In this document: positions 16,301 to 23,938 of the stretch, piece after piece
How the letters are laid out: every line of letters begins with the position of its first letter
Numbering within the stretch: the first letter of the stretch is position 1
Source: a virus
Reading direction: 5' to 3' (one strand)
DNA: 30,424 nt
Virus record (IMG/VR): IMGVR_UViG_3300021090_000083
Location: 1 to 30,424 of that record
Program-made: the position numbers and the translations under genes
Notes under the pieces: model-generated
Told to the model about the DNA's origin: nothing
The model's database searches: none
The model's input: the letters and a program-made list of their open reading frames with translations, nothing else

Positions 16301-17270
16301 ATCAACTAATCCAAGCCCCTTTACCAAAGGACTTAATTCGCTCACTAAAAACTTTGGCAATCTCTCATTAATGAACCCTTGGCTTGATATGGTGCAAAAC
16401 TTATCCGGTCATCTTGCTATTAATAAAATTCTTCGGATTATTCACAAATCAGTAGATGGCGAGAAGGTGACTCAGAAAGAATCAACAAACATTGCACGCC
16501 TTGGTATTGCCACCGAACATTTTGCAGAGATTGCAAAGTTTACTAAAGACAATATCTACAAGGGTACTCGCTTTGCCGACTGGACAAACTGGGACATTAG
16601 GACAGTGCCCGAAAGAAACGCATTAGAAGCGTTTCAATCAGCTGTATCAAAGAGCATTGATGAGATTTCAATCATGCCTAATTTAGGTGACAAACCTTTA
16701 TTCTTACAGCAAAAAGGGTTCTTTGGAACGATTGCACGCCTTACTTTTCAGTTTAAATCCTATTTGATGGCGGCTACTAACCGCATTCTCTATTCTGGAA
16801 TTCAGAATAGAAATGATATTAATTTGTACTTAGGAGCTGCTTCCATGATTGGCTTAGGCGTGCTTGGTTATCTGGCGTCCAGCGTACTAAGAGGCTCTAA
16901 AGATGGGATTGATCTATCAGCTAAAAATCTACTTAGAGAGGGCTTAGATAGAAGTGCTGTCCTTGGCGTTTTTGGCGAGGGCATTAATATCGGGCAGAAG
17001 CTGTTTCAACTCGGTGAAGTTTCGCGTTACAAATCAAGAAATGCCTTTGGCTCGGCATTTGGCCCAACAGGGGGCAGCGCTTCTGAGTTGGTTGAATTAT
17101 TTAACAAGATTAACCCGTTCTCCTCTGCTAAAGGAGAGTGGACAACAAAAGACGCCGAGGTGGTCATGAAATTAATGCCCTTACAAAACCTGTTTTATTT
17201 ACAACGCATCAATCGACAACTCACCCATACGATTGCCGAAGAACTTGGAGCAACACCCGTTTCAGACTAG
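13299..17270 (+). CDS. Internal virion/ejection protein, gp16-like, with long coiled coil
   Basis: A 1323-residue protein, almost the size of T7 gp16 (1318). Residues about 170-216 contain hydrophobic and glycine-zipper segments (GAGLLGGVIGGGVSAVAG). Residues about 487-747 are a long, highly charged Lys/Glu/Ile coiled coil. The C-terminal third has the pattern ARLTFQFKSYLMAATNRILY followed by a membrane-like helix (MIGLGVLGYLASSVL, about 1180-1200), typical of giant podoviral ejection proteins. I see no lytic transglycosylase motif such as the one at the N-terminus of T7 gp16, so peptidoglycan opening may be done by another protein. ATGA overlap couples it to the gp15-like gene. Confidence 0.8.
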   Translation: MIEKQEPKEPNWLNDFAKESTPDASKFGYVPLPTLAHDEPEGSVYAAHLRQQNTIGSLLNRSTTYQLNEDVQKDYDFSNYVNQIPKDLTQFSDKFFGATTDEDFKSIESQLRQEIADRSLLAAHPWKALAYSLDPLEPTNWLPGGVIYKDAKLGAAVARSLMGASLSAIASTATQEALLHQNQLTRTMQESMFNTIGAGLLGGVIGGGVSAVAGRRLAGSVPGMLHPDEIKRLQFIQNDINEAINPSENLSAAKNAIMDDSGIARMPKFIAATMKLTPMNRLLNSPFNTAKWFGATAFEHNYELVKNSDGISSGVSIERSIKMEMRALGKKQIDHMNYFYEMHGVSGKYFKATRKKMGELGTDSPLNINLDQFNKAVYETALTGTDHALPQVNKAATMWRNEFDRQQKQAIDLGLLPEDVQVPNAPNYIMVMYNKNKIIEEGGKAARTQGSFARHLYDQFEASNETTKQYLESPMYTAAQDQIKTFGERLRTISPEQKTIIDSQIFELNKKVKELEGLKSKKSKDDLDKIDAEIIATQAKATEFKARADTLQKKYETQIETEIKSHENGKTIYDKRIKIYNSRANTVAARITSQEKSISELKGRIGEIKRSTPKRSRLEAALNEAKATLSGLKDYSGAVKKALKSAQDHIKSHDQRIKELNRIKKEPEPSIPSIHAEIKRLDLEAKQLNDSKRPSPKEIKAHEKAIQALEKEKKTIDKSREISSEEKANFKKEIERLEKEILDNAPAGAKTWEGKLHTVIKGDDAEDTVNLIWTQVGQTIDHILGDADGQLLNPFLSKLGGETKPFKARKLIIDQLQASPWHITDIQKIAEAHNRAMVPAIKLTAFARQQGYKDINEMVLGIGESIRKEFDAHAEGLTGKKAQTIRAQYDSAIGDMQATIQMLKGVYGQGFNVLNSKGAQFFNNILNWNYTRMLGHMTLASLPELGLAVMRNGPIEVLVHGIGESFSTVKKISKNDLQALGYGIETELAGHIKSYVEHDGLSTNPSPFTKGLNSLTKNFGNLSLMNPWLDMVQNLSGHLAINKILRIIHKSVDGEKVTQKESTNIARLGIATEHFAEIAKFTKDNIYKGTRFADWTNWDIRTVPERNALEAFQSAVSKSIDEISIMPNLGDKPLFLQQKGFFGTIARLTFQFKSYLMAATNRILYSGIQNRNDINLYLGAASMIGLGVLGYLASSVLRGSKDGIDLSAKNLLREGLDRSAVLGVFGEGINIGQKLFQLGEVSRYKSRNAFGSAFGPTGGSASELVELFNKINPFSSAKGEWTTKDAEVVMKLMPLQNLFYLQRINRQLTHTIAEELGATPVSD

Positions 17271-17281
17271 AGGATGAACCC

Positions 17282-19534
17282 ATGTCAAACATAAAAATAA
17301 ATGATGTAGCTCAGCGTATACAGTACACGGCAACGAATGGACAAACCCAGTTTGCAATTCCGTTTCCTTTTTTTTCAAATGCGTATGTGATTGTGTGGCA
17401 AGATGGGGTTCAATTATTTCCAGGTGGTGCGCCAGGTCAATACGGTATTAGCGGGGCTGGCTCTCCATCGGGTGGCCTGATAACACTTGTCACGCCAGCT
17501 ACGCTTAACTCAATCATTACCATTCAAGGCGATATGCCCATTGATAGAACCTCTATCTATTCCGCAACGATTTCAAACCTTACGGGGTCTGATTTAAACG
17601 GTGACTTTAACCGCGAAGTCGTGATGATGAAACAAATTCAAACGACGCAAGAGTTCTTGCAATTAGCCTATGCTCCTTTTGCTTTAGTGTCGCAAGACCT
17701 AACGGTAACAAAAGACCGATTAATTCCCATTCTTGGAGCACAACAATTATGGCGCATGAATGAAGCAGGAACTGCGATTGAAGCCTTTACCTTAGATAAT
17801 GTGCCAGCCCCTAGCAACTCGTTTTTTGTTACTTACGGCAATGACCCAAGTCTTGAGAACGAACAAAACCTTGCATTGCTGGGTAATGGTCTTTTAAAGC
17901 AAACCGTAGCAGCAGGACTGGCCACCTTAGCGCTTGCAATCCCAGGCGTTGACTACCTAGACCCAGGCACGCCACTTGGCACAATGGCCTATCAGAATGC
18001 GAACAACGTCAACATCACAGGAGGCTCAGCAGCCCTAGGCTCAGGCTCCGTTGCTACGTCACCGATTGCCGGTACGGATTTAGTGAATAAATCCTATGCT
18101 GATTCAATCGCTGCGGGTTTTAGTTTTAAAGCGTCTTGCTCGGTTGCAACGACTGCTGATTTAAATGCAACGTATGCCAATGGTGCTTCAGGTGTGGGAG
18201 CAACGTTAACTTGTAATGTCAATGGCGCAATCGTTGTTGATGGTGTCTCCCTTATTGTAACCGATAGAGTGCTTGTTAAAGACCAAACCTCAACGCCTGA
18301 TAACGGCGTCTATACTGTAACAACGGTGGGCACTGGCGGAACCCCTTTTGTTTTGACCCGCGCCACTGATTTTGATACCAACACTGAAATAGCCCCAGGC
18401 TCAATTATTTTTATTCGGGACGGGTCAACCTATAACGACACCTCATTTGTAGAGACTGAGATTGTGTTAACAGTAGGCACAAGCCCTGTGCTCTTTACTC
18501 AATTCAGCCAGCAATACCCGCTCTCAATGGGTAATGGCGGAACTGGCGCTGTTATTACCCCCATTGCCAATGCGGTCTTTAGTACCACGGCTGGCAGTTT
18601 AGGCCAGTTAAGCACCACACTACCAACGGGCTTAACCATCCCAGGCTATGCCCATTCAGGCGCTAACTCTGATATTACGTCAATGACGGGGTTAACGGGT
18701 AAGCTAGAAGCACCAACGGCCATTGCCTCCAGTGCAGGACTTAATGTTCTTGGATTTACTTATACTGGAAGTGCGGTCAATAATTTAGTGATGACTAATG
18801 CTATCACTGCTACCTCACCAATACTCTCAGCTACAGGAACTGATACCAATGTTGGGATTGATTACAAAGCCCAGCTTGCGGGTGTTCATCGATTCTTTTC
18901 AACATCAAACGCTCCCTTTAATATTTTAAGCGGGACTTCAAACCAGCACATTACCCGCTTTAACTTTGCAAACACGGCTCAAACAAGGGATGTTACTTTT
19001 CCTGATGCCGATGGAACGGTAGCGTTTACTAACGCAGGTACGCAGTTTATAACCTCAGCAACAGCTAGCAATTCCGCGACCATTGATTTAGTAGGCATGA
19101 CAGGCTTTACGCATTACTTTATTTATTATAATAATTTAACGCCTGTCACTAACACGACCAATTTGTTTCTCAGGGTATCAACTAATAACGGCTCAACATT
19201 TGATGCTACGACTTATCGTTATGTTGATAGTATATTTAATGCGTTGGGCGTGGGTATATCGCCCGTCGTTGGCGGCACAGAATTTGTAGTCGGCCCAGGG
19301 TTTAACAACACCGCGGGCAATGGAGCTGGGGGCATTATACATATTATCAATCCCGCAGGGGCGGCTTATACGACCATCAACTCCTCGGGATACATGATAA
19401 CGGGTGCGGGAGCCACTCAGTCTATGATGTCCAATGGCCAGTGGGCGCAAACGACAACGGTCAACGCTATTCGTTTACTGATGTCAGCCGGTAATATATC
19501 TACTGGAAGTTTCTACCTATACGGAGTTAAATAA
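17282..19534 (+). CDS. Tail fibre protein, T7 gp17-like N-terminus
   Basis: A 750-residue protein. The N-terminal 150 residues match the virion-attachment domain of T7-type fibres (AQRIQYTATNGQTQFAIPFP, then the DG-x-QL-x-PG turn and a long helix ending near QLAYAPFAL). The middle is beta-rich and contains a domain around 275-410 seen in many fibres (SVATTADLNATYANGASG, VLVKDQTSTPDNGVYTV). The tip ends AIRLLMSAGNISTGSFYLYG plus VK, a C-terminal sandwich shared by many fibres. I chose ATG 17282 because AGGA is 7 bases upstream; the open frame begins earlier, inside the gp16-like gene. It determines host binding. Confidence 0.88.
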   Translation: MSNIKINDVAQRIQYTATNGQTQFAIPFPFFSNAYVIVWQDGVQLFPGGAPGQYGISGAGSPSGGLITLVTPATLNSIITIQGDMPIDRTSIYSATISNLTGSDLNGDFNREVVMMKQIQTTQEFLQLAYAPFALVSQDLTVTKDRLIPILGAQQLWRMNEAGTAIEAFTLDNVPAPSNSFFVTYGNDPSLENEQNLALLGNGLLKQTVAAGLATLALAIPGVDYLDPGTPLGTMAYQNANNVNITGGSAALGSGSVATSPIAGTDLVNKSYADSIAAGFSFKASCSVATTADLNATYANGASGVGATLTCNVNGAIVVDGVSLIVTDRVLVKDQTSTPDNGVYTVTTVGTGGTPFVLTRATDFDTNTEIAPGSIIFIRDGSTYNDTSFVETEIVLTVGTSPVLFTQFSQQYPLSMGNGGTGAVITPIANAVFSTTAGSLGQLSTTLPTGLTIPGYAHSGANSDITSMTGLTGKLEAPTAIASSAGLNVLGFTYTGSAVNNLVMTNAITATSPILSATGTDTNVGIDYKAQLAGVHRFFSTSNAPFNILSGTSNQHITRFNFANTAQTRDVTFPDADGTVAFTNAGTQFITSATASNSATIDLVGMTGFTHYFIYYNNLTPVTNTTNLFLRVSTNNGSTFDATTYRYVDSIFNALGVGISPVVGGTEFVVGPGFNNTAGNGAGGIIHIINPAGAAYTTINSSGYMITGAGATQSMMSNGQWAQTTTVNAIRLLMSAGNISTGSFYLYGVK

Positions 19535-19535
19535 C

Positions 19536-19922
19536 ATGACACTCTATAAAAATGTGAACGGGGTTGATATGGCTTTATCACCCGAAGAAGAGGCTGAACA
19601 TTTAGCCCGTGAAGTTGAGTTTGAAAGCACATTCCTTGCCCGAACTAAACAACAATACGTCGATGCGCTAACGCTTCTCATCGATACAACGGCTCAACAA
19701 AAAGACTATACGAGCGCACTTTCTTGCGCCTCTTATGTTCAGAGTACTAACATCCAATGGTCAGACGAAGCCGATGCGTTTGTCGCGTGGCGAGACGTTG
19801 CCTTAGAATATGCTTATGAGTATCTTGACAGGGTTCAATCCGGTGAGATTATAAACCCAACAATTGAGGACTTCATCGCGGGAGTACCCGTATTAACCTG
19901 GCCAATAGTGCCAACACCGTAA
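19536..19922 (+). CDS. Probable tail-fibre assembly protein
   Basis: A 128-residue protein that starts one base after the fibre stop. The helical segment DTTAQQKDYTSALSCASYVQ followed by FVAWRDVALEYAYEYLDRVQ and the ending PVLTWP match a widespread small protein encoded next to tail fibres and annotated as fibre assembly or chaperone. Direct linkage to the fibre gene supports this. Its biochemical role in this phage is inferred. Confidence 0.7.
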   Translation: MTLYKNVNGVDMALSPEEEAEHLAREVEFESTFLARTKQQYVDALTLLIDTTAQQKDYTSALSCASYVQSTNIQWSDEADAFVAWRDVALEYAYEYLDRVQSGEIINPTIEDFIAGVPVLTWPIVPTP

Positions 19923-19931
19923 GGACTAATC

Positions 19932-20147
19932 ATGACACCAGAAAGTATTCATCAACGAATGGCTGAATTAATGCACCACAAAAGTCAGCTTGATATTCAA
20001 TACAAACAAACCGAACAGCAAATTTTTATGTTGCAAGGTCATATTAATGAACTTCAGCATCAGCTCTCTTTAATTCCTGTCACGAATACAGAGGCAACAC
20101 CACCATCGAATGATAACGAAAATTCAAGCAATGAAGAGACGGACTGA
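19932..20147 (+). CDS. Small coiled-coil protein
   Basis: A 71-residue protein. Residues 5-48 form a helix with heptad-like hydrophobics and many Gln/His (KSQLDIQYKQTEQQIFMLQG), followed by an acidic, disordered tail. AAGGA lies 6-7 bases before the ATG. No family recognised. Co-transcribed with the fibre genes; a structural or assembly role is possible. Confidence 0.65.
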   Translation: MTPESIHQRMAELMHHKSQLDIQYKQTEQQIFMLQGHINELQHQLSLIPVTNTEATPPSNDNENSSNEETD

Positions 20148-20154
20148 GATAAAA

Positions 20155-20376
20155 ATGGCATTTACTATAAATGATTTACATGAAGTCATAGACGGCTATA
20201 AGATTAAAACGCCAAAAGTAATCGCTTTAAAAACGGTTGATGTTGCTTTTGATTTACTAGAGGATATTAACAAGGAGGATTTAATGCCACTTAAGAAGGG
20301 TAGTAGTGCAAAAACAATACAGGCTAATATTAAAACTGAAATAGCAGCAGGGAAGAAGCCAGAAGATTCGTCATGA
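20155..20376 (+). CDS. Small phage protein with a nested internal start
   Basis: A 73-residue reading frame from ATG 20155. The first 43 residues (MAFTINDLHEVIDGYKIKTP onward) are of unknown family. The last 30 residues are MPLKKGSSAKTIQANIKTEI and a short tail, which match the start of a very common tiny phage protein that normally exists alone. The ribosome site for 20155 is weak (GAGATAAAA), while a strong one sits inside the gene before the internal ATG. Either this is a fusion or two overlapping in-frame products are made. Confidence 0.6.
   Translation: MAFTINDLHEVIDGYKIKTPKVIALKTVDVAFDLLEDINKEDLMPLKKGSSAKTIQANIKTEIAAGKKPEDSS
20284..20376 (+). CDS. Nested in-frame product, 30-aa MPLKKG-type protein
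   Basis: AAGGAGG (20272-20278) is a perfect ribosome site 5 bases before ATG 20284, in the same frame as the longer gene. The product begins MPLKKGSSAKTIQANIKTEI, the characteristic start of small basic phage proteins, but ends after 30 residues at TGA, earlier than usual. Function unknown. Its ribosome site is the best in this neighbourhood, so this is probably the main product. Confidence 0.6.
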   Translation: MPLKKGSSAKTIQANIKTEIAAGKKPEDSS

Positions 20377-20441
20377 AAGATAAAATGAAAGATAAAAAAC
20401 CGATGCCGAACAAAGATAAGAAAAAGAAATCCGGTTACTGA
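20373..20441 (+). CDS. Very small lysine-rich protein, 22 aa
   Basis: The ATG overlaps the preceding stop (ATGA), and the frame encodes a 22-residue peptide starting MKDKMKDKKPMPNKDKKKK, then SGY and stop. Lys-rich tails of this kind are often the C-terminal part of MPLKKG-type proteins, so this could be a natural mini-gene or the detached tail of its neighbour after a frameshift. Confidence is limited by the length. Confidence 0.35.
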   Translation: MKDKMKDKKPMPNKDKKKKSGY

Positions 20442-20468
20442 TTTTAAATACAGCGTCCTGATGCTACT

Positions 20469-20537
20469 CTTAAGGTGCAGTTACAGCTAGGGCGCTGGTT
20501 TTTCGTTCTTCCTTTTCCAGCGCCCCTAGTCCTTAAG
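20469..20537 (+). promoter_or_regulatory. Long interrupted hairpin before the lysis genes
   Basis: CTTAAGG (20469-20475) pairs with CCTTAAG (20531-20537), and CTAGGGCGCTGG (20487-20498) pairs with CCAGCGCCCCTAG (20517-20529) with one bulged C. The loop is pyrimidine-rich (T and C only, except one G). No U-run follows the stem, so it is not a standard terminator. The outer strand includes the AAGGGAG ribosome site region of the next gene, so the structure could control its translation. Confidence 0.6.
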
Positions 20538-20547
20538 GGAGTATCTA

Positions 20548-21057
20548 ATGCATGGACTCTTATTGATTGCTTTGGTCTTACTATCGTCTTGCCAAGCTCA
20601 GCAAAACGATATCGACATCGAATACATTACAGACCCTTGCTTAATTCCAACCAAAGACAACCAATTTAGACTGTGCGATGACATGGTCATTAAAGCCAAA
20701 AAGAAGTACCACGCTGTACCGATGGGCTTTAAGACCGACCTTGCAAGCATACCGCGCATCATGTGGCCTATTTTTTCTCCAAGCGATTATGATTCCATTG
20801 CCTCTGCTGTTTTACATGACTGGCATTACTGTTGCGTGACAAATGTCTCACGTAAGCGTGCCGATGTTTTATTTTATTCGGGTCTTCGTAGTCACGGCAT
20901 GCACAAAATTAAAGCCTCTATCTATTATTATGGTGTTCGCGCCATCGGTTGGTTATATTACACGCATGGCGAAGGGCTTATCAAACACCGTGACGAGCTT
21001 AACATCGATGATTTCGGGGGTCGTAATGTCTGCATTAGATTGGTCTCTATACCCTAA
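20548..21057 (+). CDS. DUF1353-type phage protein with lipoprotein signal
   Basis: A 169-residue protein. Residues 1-15 are hydrophobic and end in the lipobox L12-S-S-C15, predicting lipidation at C15. The n-region lacks Lys or Arg, which is unusual. The rest fits the DUF1353 pattern: PMGFKTDLASIPRIMWPIFS, then AVLHDWHYC. DUF1353 proteins are frequent next to phage lysis genes but have no settled function. The next gene, an M15 peptidase, starts within its last 32 bases. A spanin-like or envelope role is possible but only inferred from the lipobox and neighbourhood. Confidence 0.75.
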   Translation: MHGLLLIALVLLSSCQAQQNDIDIEYITDPCLIPTKDNQFRLCDDMVIKAKKKYHAVPMGFKTDLASIPRIMWPIFSPSDYDSIASAVLHDWHYCCVTNVSRKRADVLFYSGLRSHGMHKIKASIYYYGVRAIGWLYYTHGEGLIKHRDELNIDDFGGRNVCIRLVSIP

Positions 21058-21421
21058 CTTCTCAGAGTCAGAGTTGCGTTGTAAAGTGACGGGTGAGTGC
21101 AACATGCATCCCGAGATGATGCAAATACTACAAAACATTCGCACAAGTTTGGCGAAGCCCATTTTTATTTCAAGCGGCTATCGTTCCGTGAAACATCCCT
21201 TAGAGCAAGAGAAAGACAAGCCAGGAGAGCATACGTTTGGCATGGCCGTTGATATTTTATGCCATGGGATTAGAGCATTAGAAATCATTTGGTTTGCACA
21301 GGGATTTGGGGTTAAACGAATTGGACTGCATCAGAAAGGAAACGCAAACGGCAGGTTTGTACACCTTGGAATTGCCGATAGATACAATTTAGAATTTCCG
21401 GCGGCAATATGGACATACTAA
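21026..21421 (+). CDS. M15-family peptidase, probable endolysin
   Basis: A 131-residue protein with the zinc ligands of M15 peptidases: H69 and D76 in GEHTFGMAVDI, and H113 in RFVHLG. The preceding ISSGYRSVKHP stretch is also typical. Such enzymes cleave peptide bonds in peptidoglycan stems or cross-links and act as phage endolysins. There is no signal peptide, so a holin or other exit route would be required. No holin is evident nearby. The start is ATG 21026, with GGGGG 5 bases before it. The open frame begins upstream, but that part overlaps the DUF1353 gene and is unlikely to be translated. Confidence 0.87.
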   Translation: MSALDWSLYPNFSESELRCKVTGECNMHPEMMQILQNIRTSLAKPIFISSGYRSVKHPLEQEKDKPGEHTFGMAVDILCHGIRALEIIWFAQGFGVKRIGLHQKGNANGRFVHLGIADRYNLEFPAAIWTY

Positions 21422-21765
21422 GGTTTGATATGCCTTATCCCCCGAGTATTAATCATTACTACGTTCGTGCAACGCATGGGGTTATATTGGGCATCAAGGG
21501 CAAGCAATACCGACAAGACGTGAGCTTTTTACTCTATAAGTTTCGCGACAAATGCGGCAGTGAAATGCGACTTAGTCTTACTATTAATGTCTTCCCTCCT
21601 GACAAGCGATTGCGTGATTTAGACAATATTTGCAAAGCAGCAATCGATTCCATGCAGCACGCACGCGTCTTTGAAAACGACAATCAAATTGATATGCTCA
21701 CTATCATACGCCGAGATATGGTTAAGGATGGCCAGCTTTCAGTGTGGATTGGCGAATGCTCTTAA
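21409..21765 (+). CDS. rusA: RusA-family Holliday junction resolvase
   Basis: A 118-residue protein matching RusA along its length: PYPPSINHYY at the start and PPDKRLRDLDNICKAAIDSM in the core. D70, D72, K76 and D91 occupy the same positions as the catalytic residues of E. coli RusA, so the enzyme should be active. RusA cuts four-way DNA junctions symmetrically. In phages it resolves recombination intermediates before packaging, and here it lies directly before the large terminase. It overlaps both neighbours. Confidence 0.93.
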   Translation: MDILRFDMPYPPSINHYYVRATHGVILGIKGKQYRQDVSFLLYKFRDKCGSEMRLSLTINVFPPDKRLRDLDNICKAAIDSMQHARVFENDNQIDMLTIIRRDMVKDGQLSVWIGECS

Positions 21766-23132
21766 AGCGCATTGATTACTTTAAAGACCTCTTTCCAGCC
21801 TACCCGCATCAGCGAGCATTCTTTGAAGCTTTTTTTTCTGGACAGTACCGTTTTTTTATCGAGAACATACACCGCAGGGGTGGCAAGGACGCTACCTTTT
21901 TTAACGTCGCTTGGCTCTTTGCATCGATGGAACGGGGCAACTATCTTTATACGCTGCCTAAAATTGGACAGGCTAAAAACGTGATTTGGGAGGGAACAGA
22001 TTTAGAAGGGCGCAGATGGATTGATTTAATTCCTAAGCATCTGCTAGCTCGTGAGCCTAATCAAACGGAACGAAAGATTTACTTCACCTCAGGTTCTATG
22101 CTGCATATTACAGGAGCAGATAGCATCTTAGGCGCACACTTAGGCTCAAACCTTCGCGGCCTTTACATGTCGGAATTCCAACGCACAGCCCCTGGCATTT
22201 GGGATTATCTGCGCCCAATTATCAACCGAAACCCCAAAGGCTTCGCGTGCTTTAATTACACAAGCTTTGGCCAATGCCATGCGCATAAGCTACGAACTGC
22301 TAACCTTGATAATCCTAAGTGGCATACCCGAAAGCTTACTGTTGATGATACGAGAGACAACTACGGGAACTATATTTTTAGTCCAGAACAAGTAGAGGAT
22401 GAAAGACGTTCTGGAATGGATGAGGACTTAATCCAGCAAGAGTATTACTGTGATGATAGCGTGGCTGTTAAAGGAACCTACTTTGCAGAAGCGTTACAAA
22501 AGGCGAGAGACGAAGGGCGTATTGTGCCCATGCTTGAAGTGTATCCAGGAAAGCCCGTCCATACTTCGTGGGACTTAGGCAGCAAGGACACCAATAGCAT
22601 TTGGTTTTTTCAAGTCGTTGGCACAGGTGAAGCGCAACAGTTTCGATACTTTTACCAGCATGATGCGAACTATCAAGATATACCCTACTACCTAGCGTTG
22701 CTTGCCCGCATACAAAATATCTTTGGCTTTAGTAGTTATGGCTATCACTTCTTGCCTCATGATGTCAGCCAAACCGAATGGACAACGGCTAAAACCAGGC
22801 GCGTGTTATTGATGGAGAAAGGATTAAAGATTACCCCTGTACCCATGCTCAAAGTCATTGAGCGGGTGCAAGTGGCTCGCAGCAACTTAGGAAAGTGTTG
22901 GTTTGCTGAAGAGGGTTGCAAGAACGGGCTTGAGGCGCTGAATGTGAGTCGTGCTCGCTATGATGAGAAGCTTAGAGCTTTTAGTTCTGATGAGGTTCAC
23001 GACTGGGCGTCCCATGCCAGTGCTGCTTTTCAGTACGGCCATGTGGGTTGGTTGGACAGCCACAATAAACATCAGCTTCAAGCGCAAAAAGAATACGCGA
23101 AGTTTAGGCCGATGAATCCAGGAAAGAATTAA
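21756..23132 (+). CDS. Terminase large subunit
   Basis: A 458-residue protein (T7 gp19 is 586). The ATPase has an atypical Walker A, H39-R-R-G-G-K-D45, and a Walker B with catalytic Glu, GLYMSE (135-140). The nuclease domain has D273 (SWDLGSKDTN), D336 (PHDVSQ) and D416 (EVHDWASHA). Together these drive and cut DNA during packaging into the procapsid. ATG 21756 is chosen; a GTG at 21744 would add four residues, and neither has a strong ribosome site. The gene ends tail-to-tail with the minus-strand early operon (4-base overlap), with no terminator between. Confidence 0.92.
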   Translation: MLLKRIDYFKDLFPAYPHQRAFFEAFFSGQYRFFIENIHRRGGKDATFFNVAWLFASMERGNYLYTLPKIGQAKNVIWEGTDLEGRRWIDLIPKHLLAREPNQTERKIYFTSGSMLHITGADSILGAHLGSNLRGLYMSEFQRTAPGIWDYLRPIINRNPKGFACFNYTSFGQCHAHKLRTANLDNPKWHTRKLTVDDTRDNYGNYIFSPEQVEDERRSGMDEDLIQQEYYCDDSVAVKGTYFAEALQKARDEGRIVPMLEVYPGKPVHTSWDLGSKDTNSIWFFQVVGTGEAQQFRYFYQHDANYQDIPYYLALLARIQNIFGFSSYGYHFLPHDVSQTEWTTAKTRRVLLMEKGLKITPVPMLKVIERVQVARSNLGKCWFAEEGCKNGLEALNVSRARYDEKLRAFSSDEVHDWASHASAAFQYGHVGWLDSHNKHQLQAQKEYAKFRPMNPGKN

Positions 23133-23737
23133 GCTGTACCATCCGGCACAGTTTCAAAGCCTTCGTCAGTAATACCTATCTTGTGCGCTTCTTCAATCGC
23201 TTTGATGCGTGCCTCTTGGGTTACATTCTGATCGACTTTGATACTCAATTCAATCAAGCTCGCAAGCTTTTGTGCTTCATCGGGGGTTAGTTCTCGTTCA
23301 CTTACTGCCTTCATGATGGCCGTTAACATTTGGCGTTCATCTTTGGCTTTGCCTAGAGTCTTAACGGTGATTAAACGCTTATCGGGAATATTAAACCGCA
23401 CGTTATACATACGATTAAAAAGACCCCAGTTGATACTTGCGCCTTCAAACTCTTGTACAAGATATTCTTGACGCAGCTCATCATAGTAAGCCCTGGCTTG
23501 ATCGTGCGCAACCTGGCACGCCTTATCAAACAAAGGATGACTTTTTCTCCAGGTCACAAAGGTATCATTACATATCATATGTTTCGCACAGAACTGGGAG
23601 CGAGTCTTGCCCTCAGAGAACATATTTATAATCTCAAGGCTCATTGAATCCTTATACTTGCTACCCCAAGGATTATTTTTATCGCTTAAGTCGGGCTCTT
23701 TAGTAACCAATGTTGCTGCCCCCCTAATTTGATGCAT
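23129..23737 (-). CDS. Putative terminase small subunit
   Basis: A 202-residue protein. Residues about 33-75 read SLEIINMFSEGKTRSQFCAK and DTFVTWRKSHPLFDKACQVA, the helix-turn-helix pattern of phage small terminases (an EGK-x-x-x-x-F turn, T-x-x-x-WR, then HP-x-F). Helical oligomerisation regions and a charged C-terminus follow. Small terminases bind the packaging site and regulate the large subunit. The gene is convergent with the large-subunit gene, an unusual arrangement. The start is uncertain: ATG 23737 overlaps the upstream gene by 14 bases without a clear ribosome site. A transcriptional regulator with the same fold is the main alternative. Confidence 0.65.
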   Translation of the reverse strand: MHQIRGAATLVTKEPDLSDKNNPWGSKYKDSMSLEIINMFSEGKTRSQFCAKHMICNDTFVTWRKSHPLFDKACQVAHDQARAYYDELRQEYLVQEFEGASINWGLFNRMYNVRFNIPDKRLITVKTLGKAKDERQMLTAIMKAVSERELTPDEAQKLASLIELSIKVDQNVTQEARIKAIEEAHKIGITDEGFETVPDGTA

Positions 23738-23915
23738 CCAATTCGCCAATTTCTTTAAGTAGATCATGCGCCGATTCATTAATGTATTTAAAAAAAGGAT
23801 CATTATCTGGACGCTCTTTAGCCAGCATTTTTACAAATGCCAATAACCTATCATAGCGCTCTTTGAGTGTATCAGTCATGATATCATCATATTCGATTAA
23901 ACCGTCTACATCCAT
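23724..23915 (-). CDS. Small acidic helical protein
   Basis: A 63-residue protein, mostly helical (TDTLKERYDRLLAFVKMLAK), with acidic ends. No family recognised. The ribosome site before the ATG is weak. A second Met at residue 13 is a possible start. It is packed between neighbours in the leftward early operon and overlaps the putative small terminase by 14 bases. Confidence 0.55.
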   Translation of the reverse strand: MDVDGLIEYDDIMTDTLKERYDRLLAFVKMLAKERPDNDPFFKYINESAHDLLKEIGELDASN

Positions 23916-23938
23916 ATTATACTAATTTTACTTGTTGT

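Noticed and set aside
17282-19534. Diversity-generating retroelement acting on the tail fibre
   Set aside because: No reverse transcriptase gene or template repeat is present in the window, and the fibre tip has no adenine-biased variable repeat that I can see.
20475-20669. 64-codon frame overlapping the start of the DUF1353 gene, considered as a holin
   Set aside because: It starts at GTG inside the hairpin, its first part merely translates the inverted repeat, and it lacks a clean membrane helix and ribosome site.
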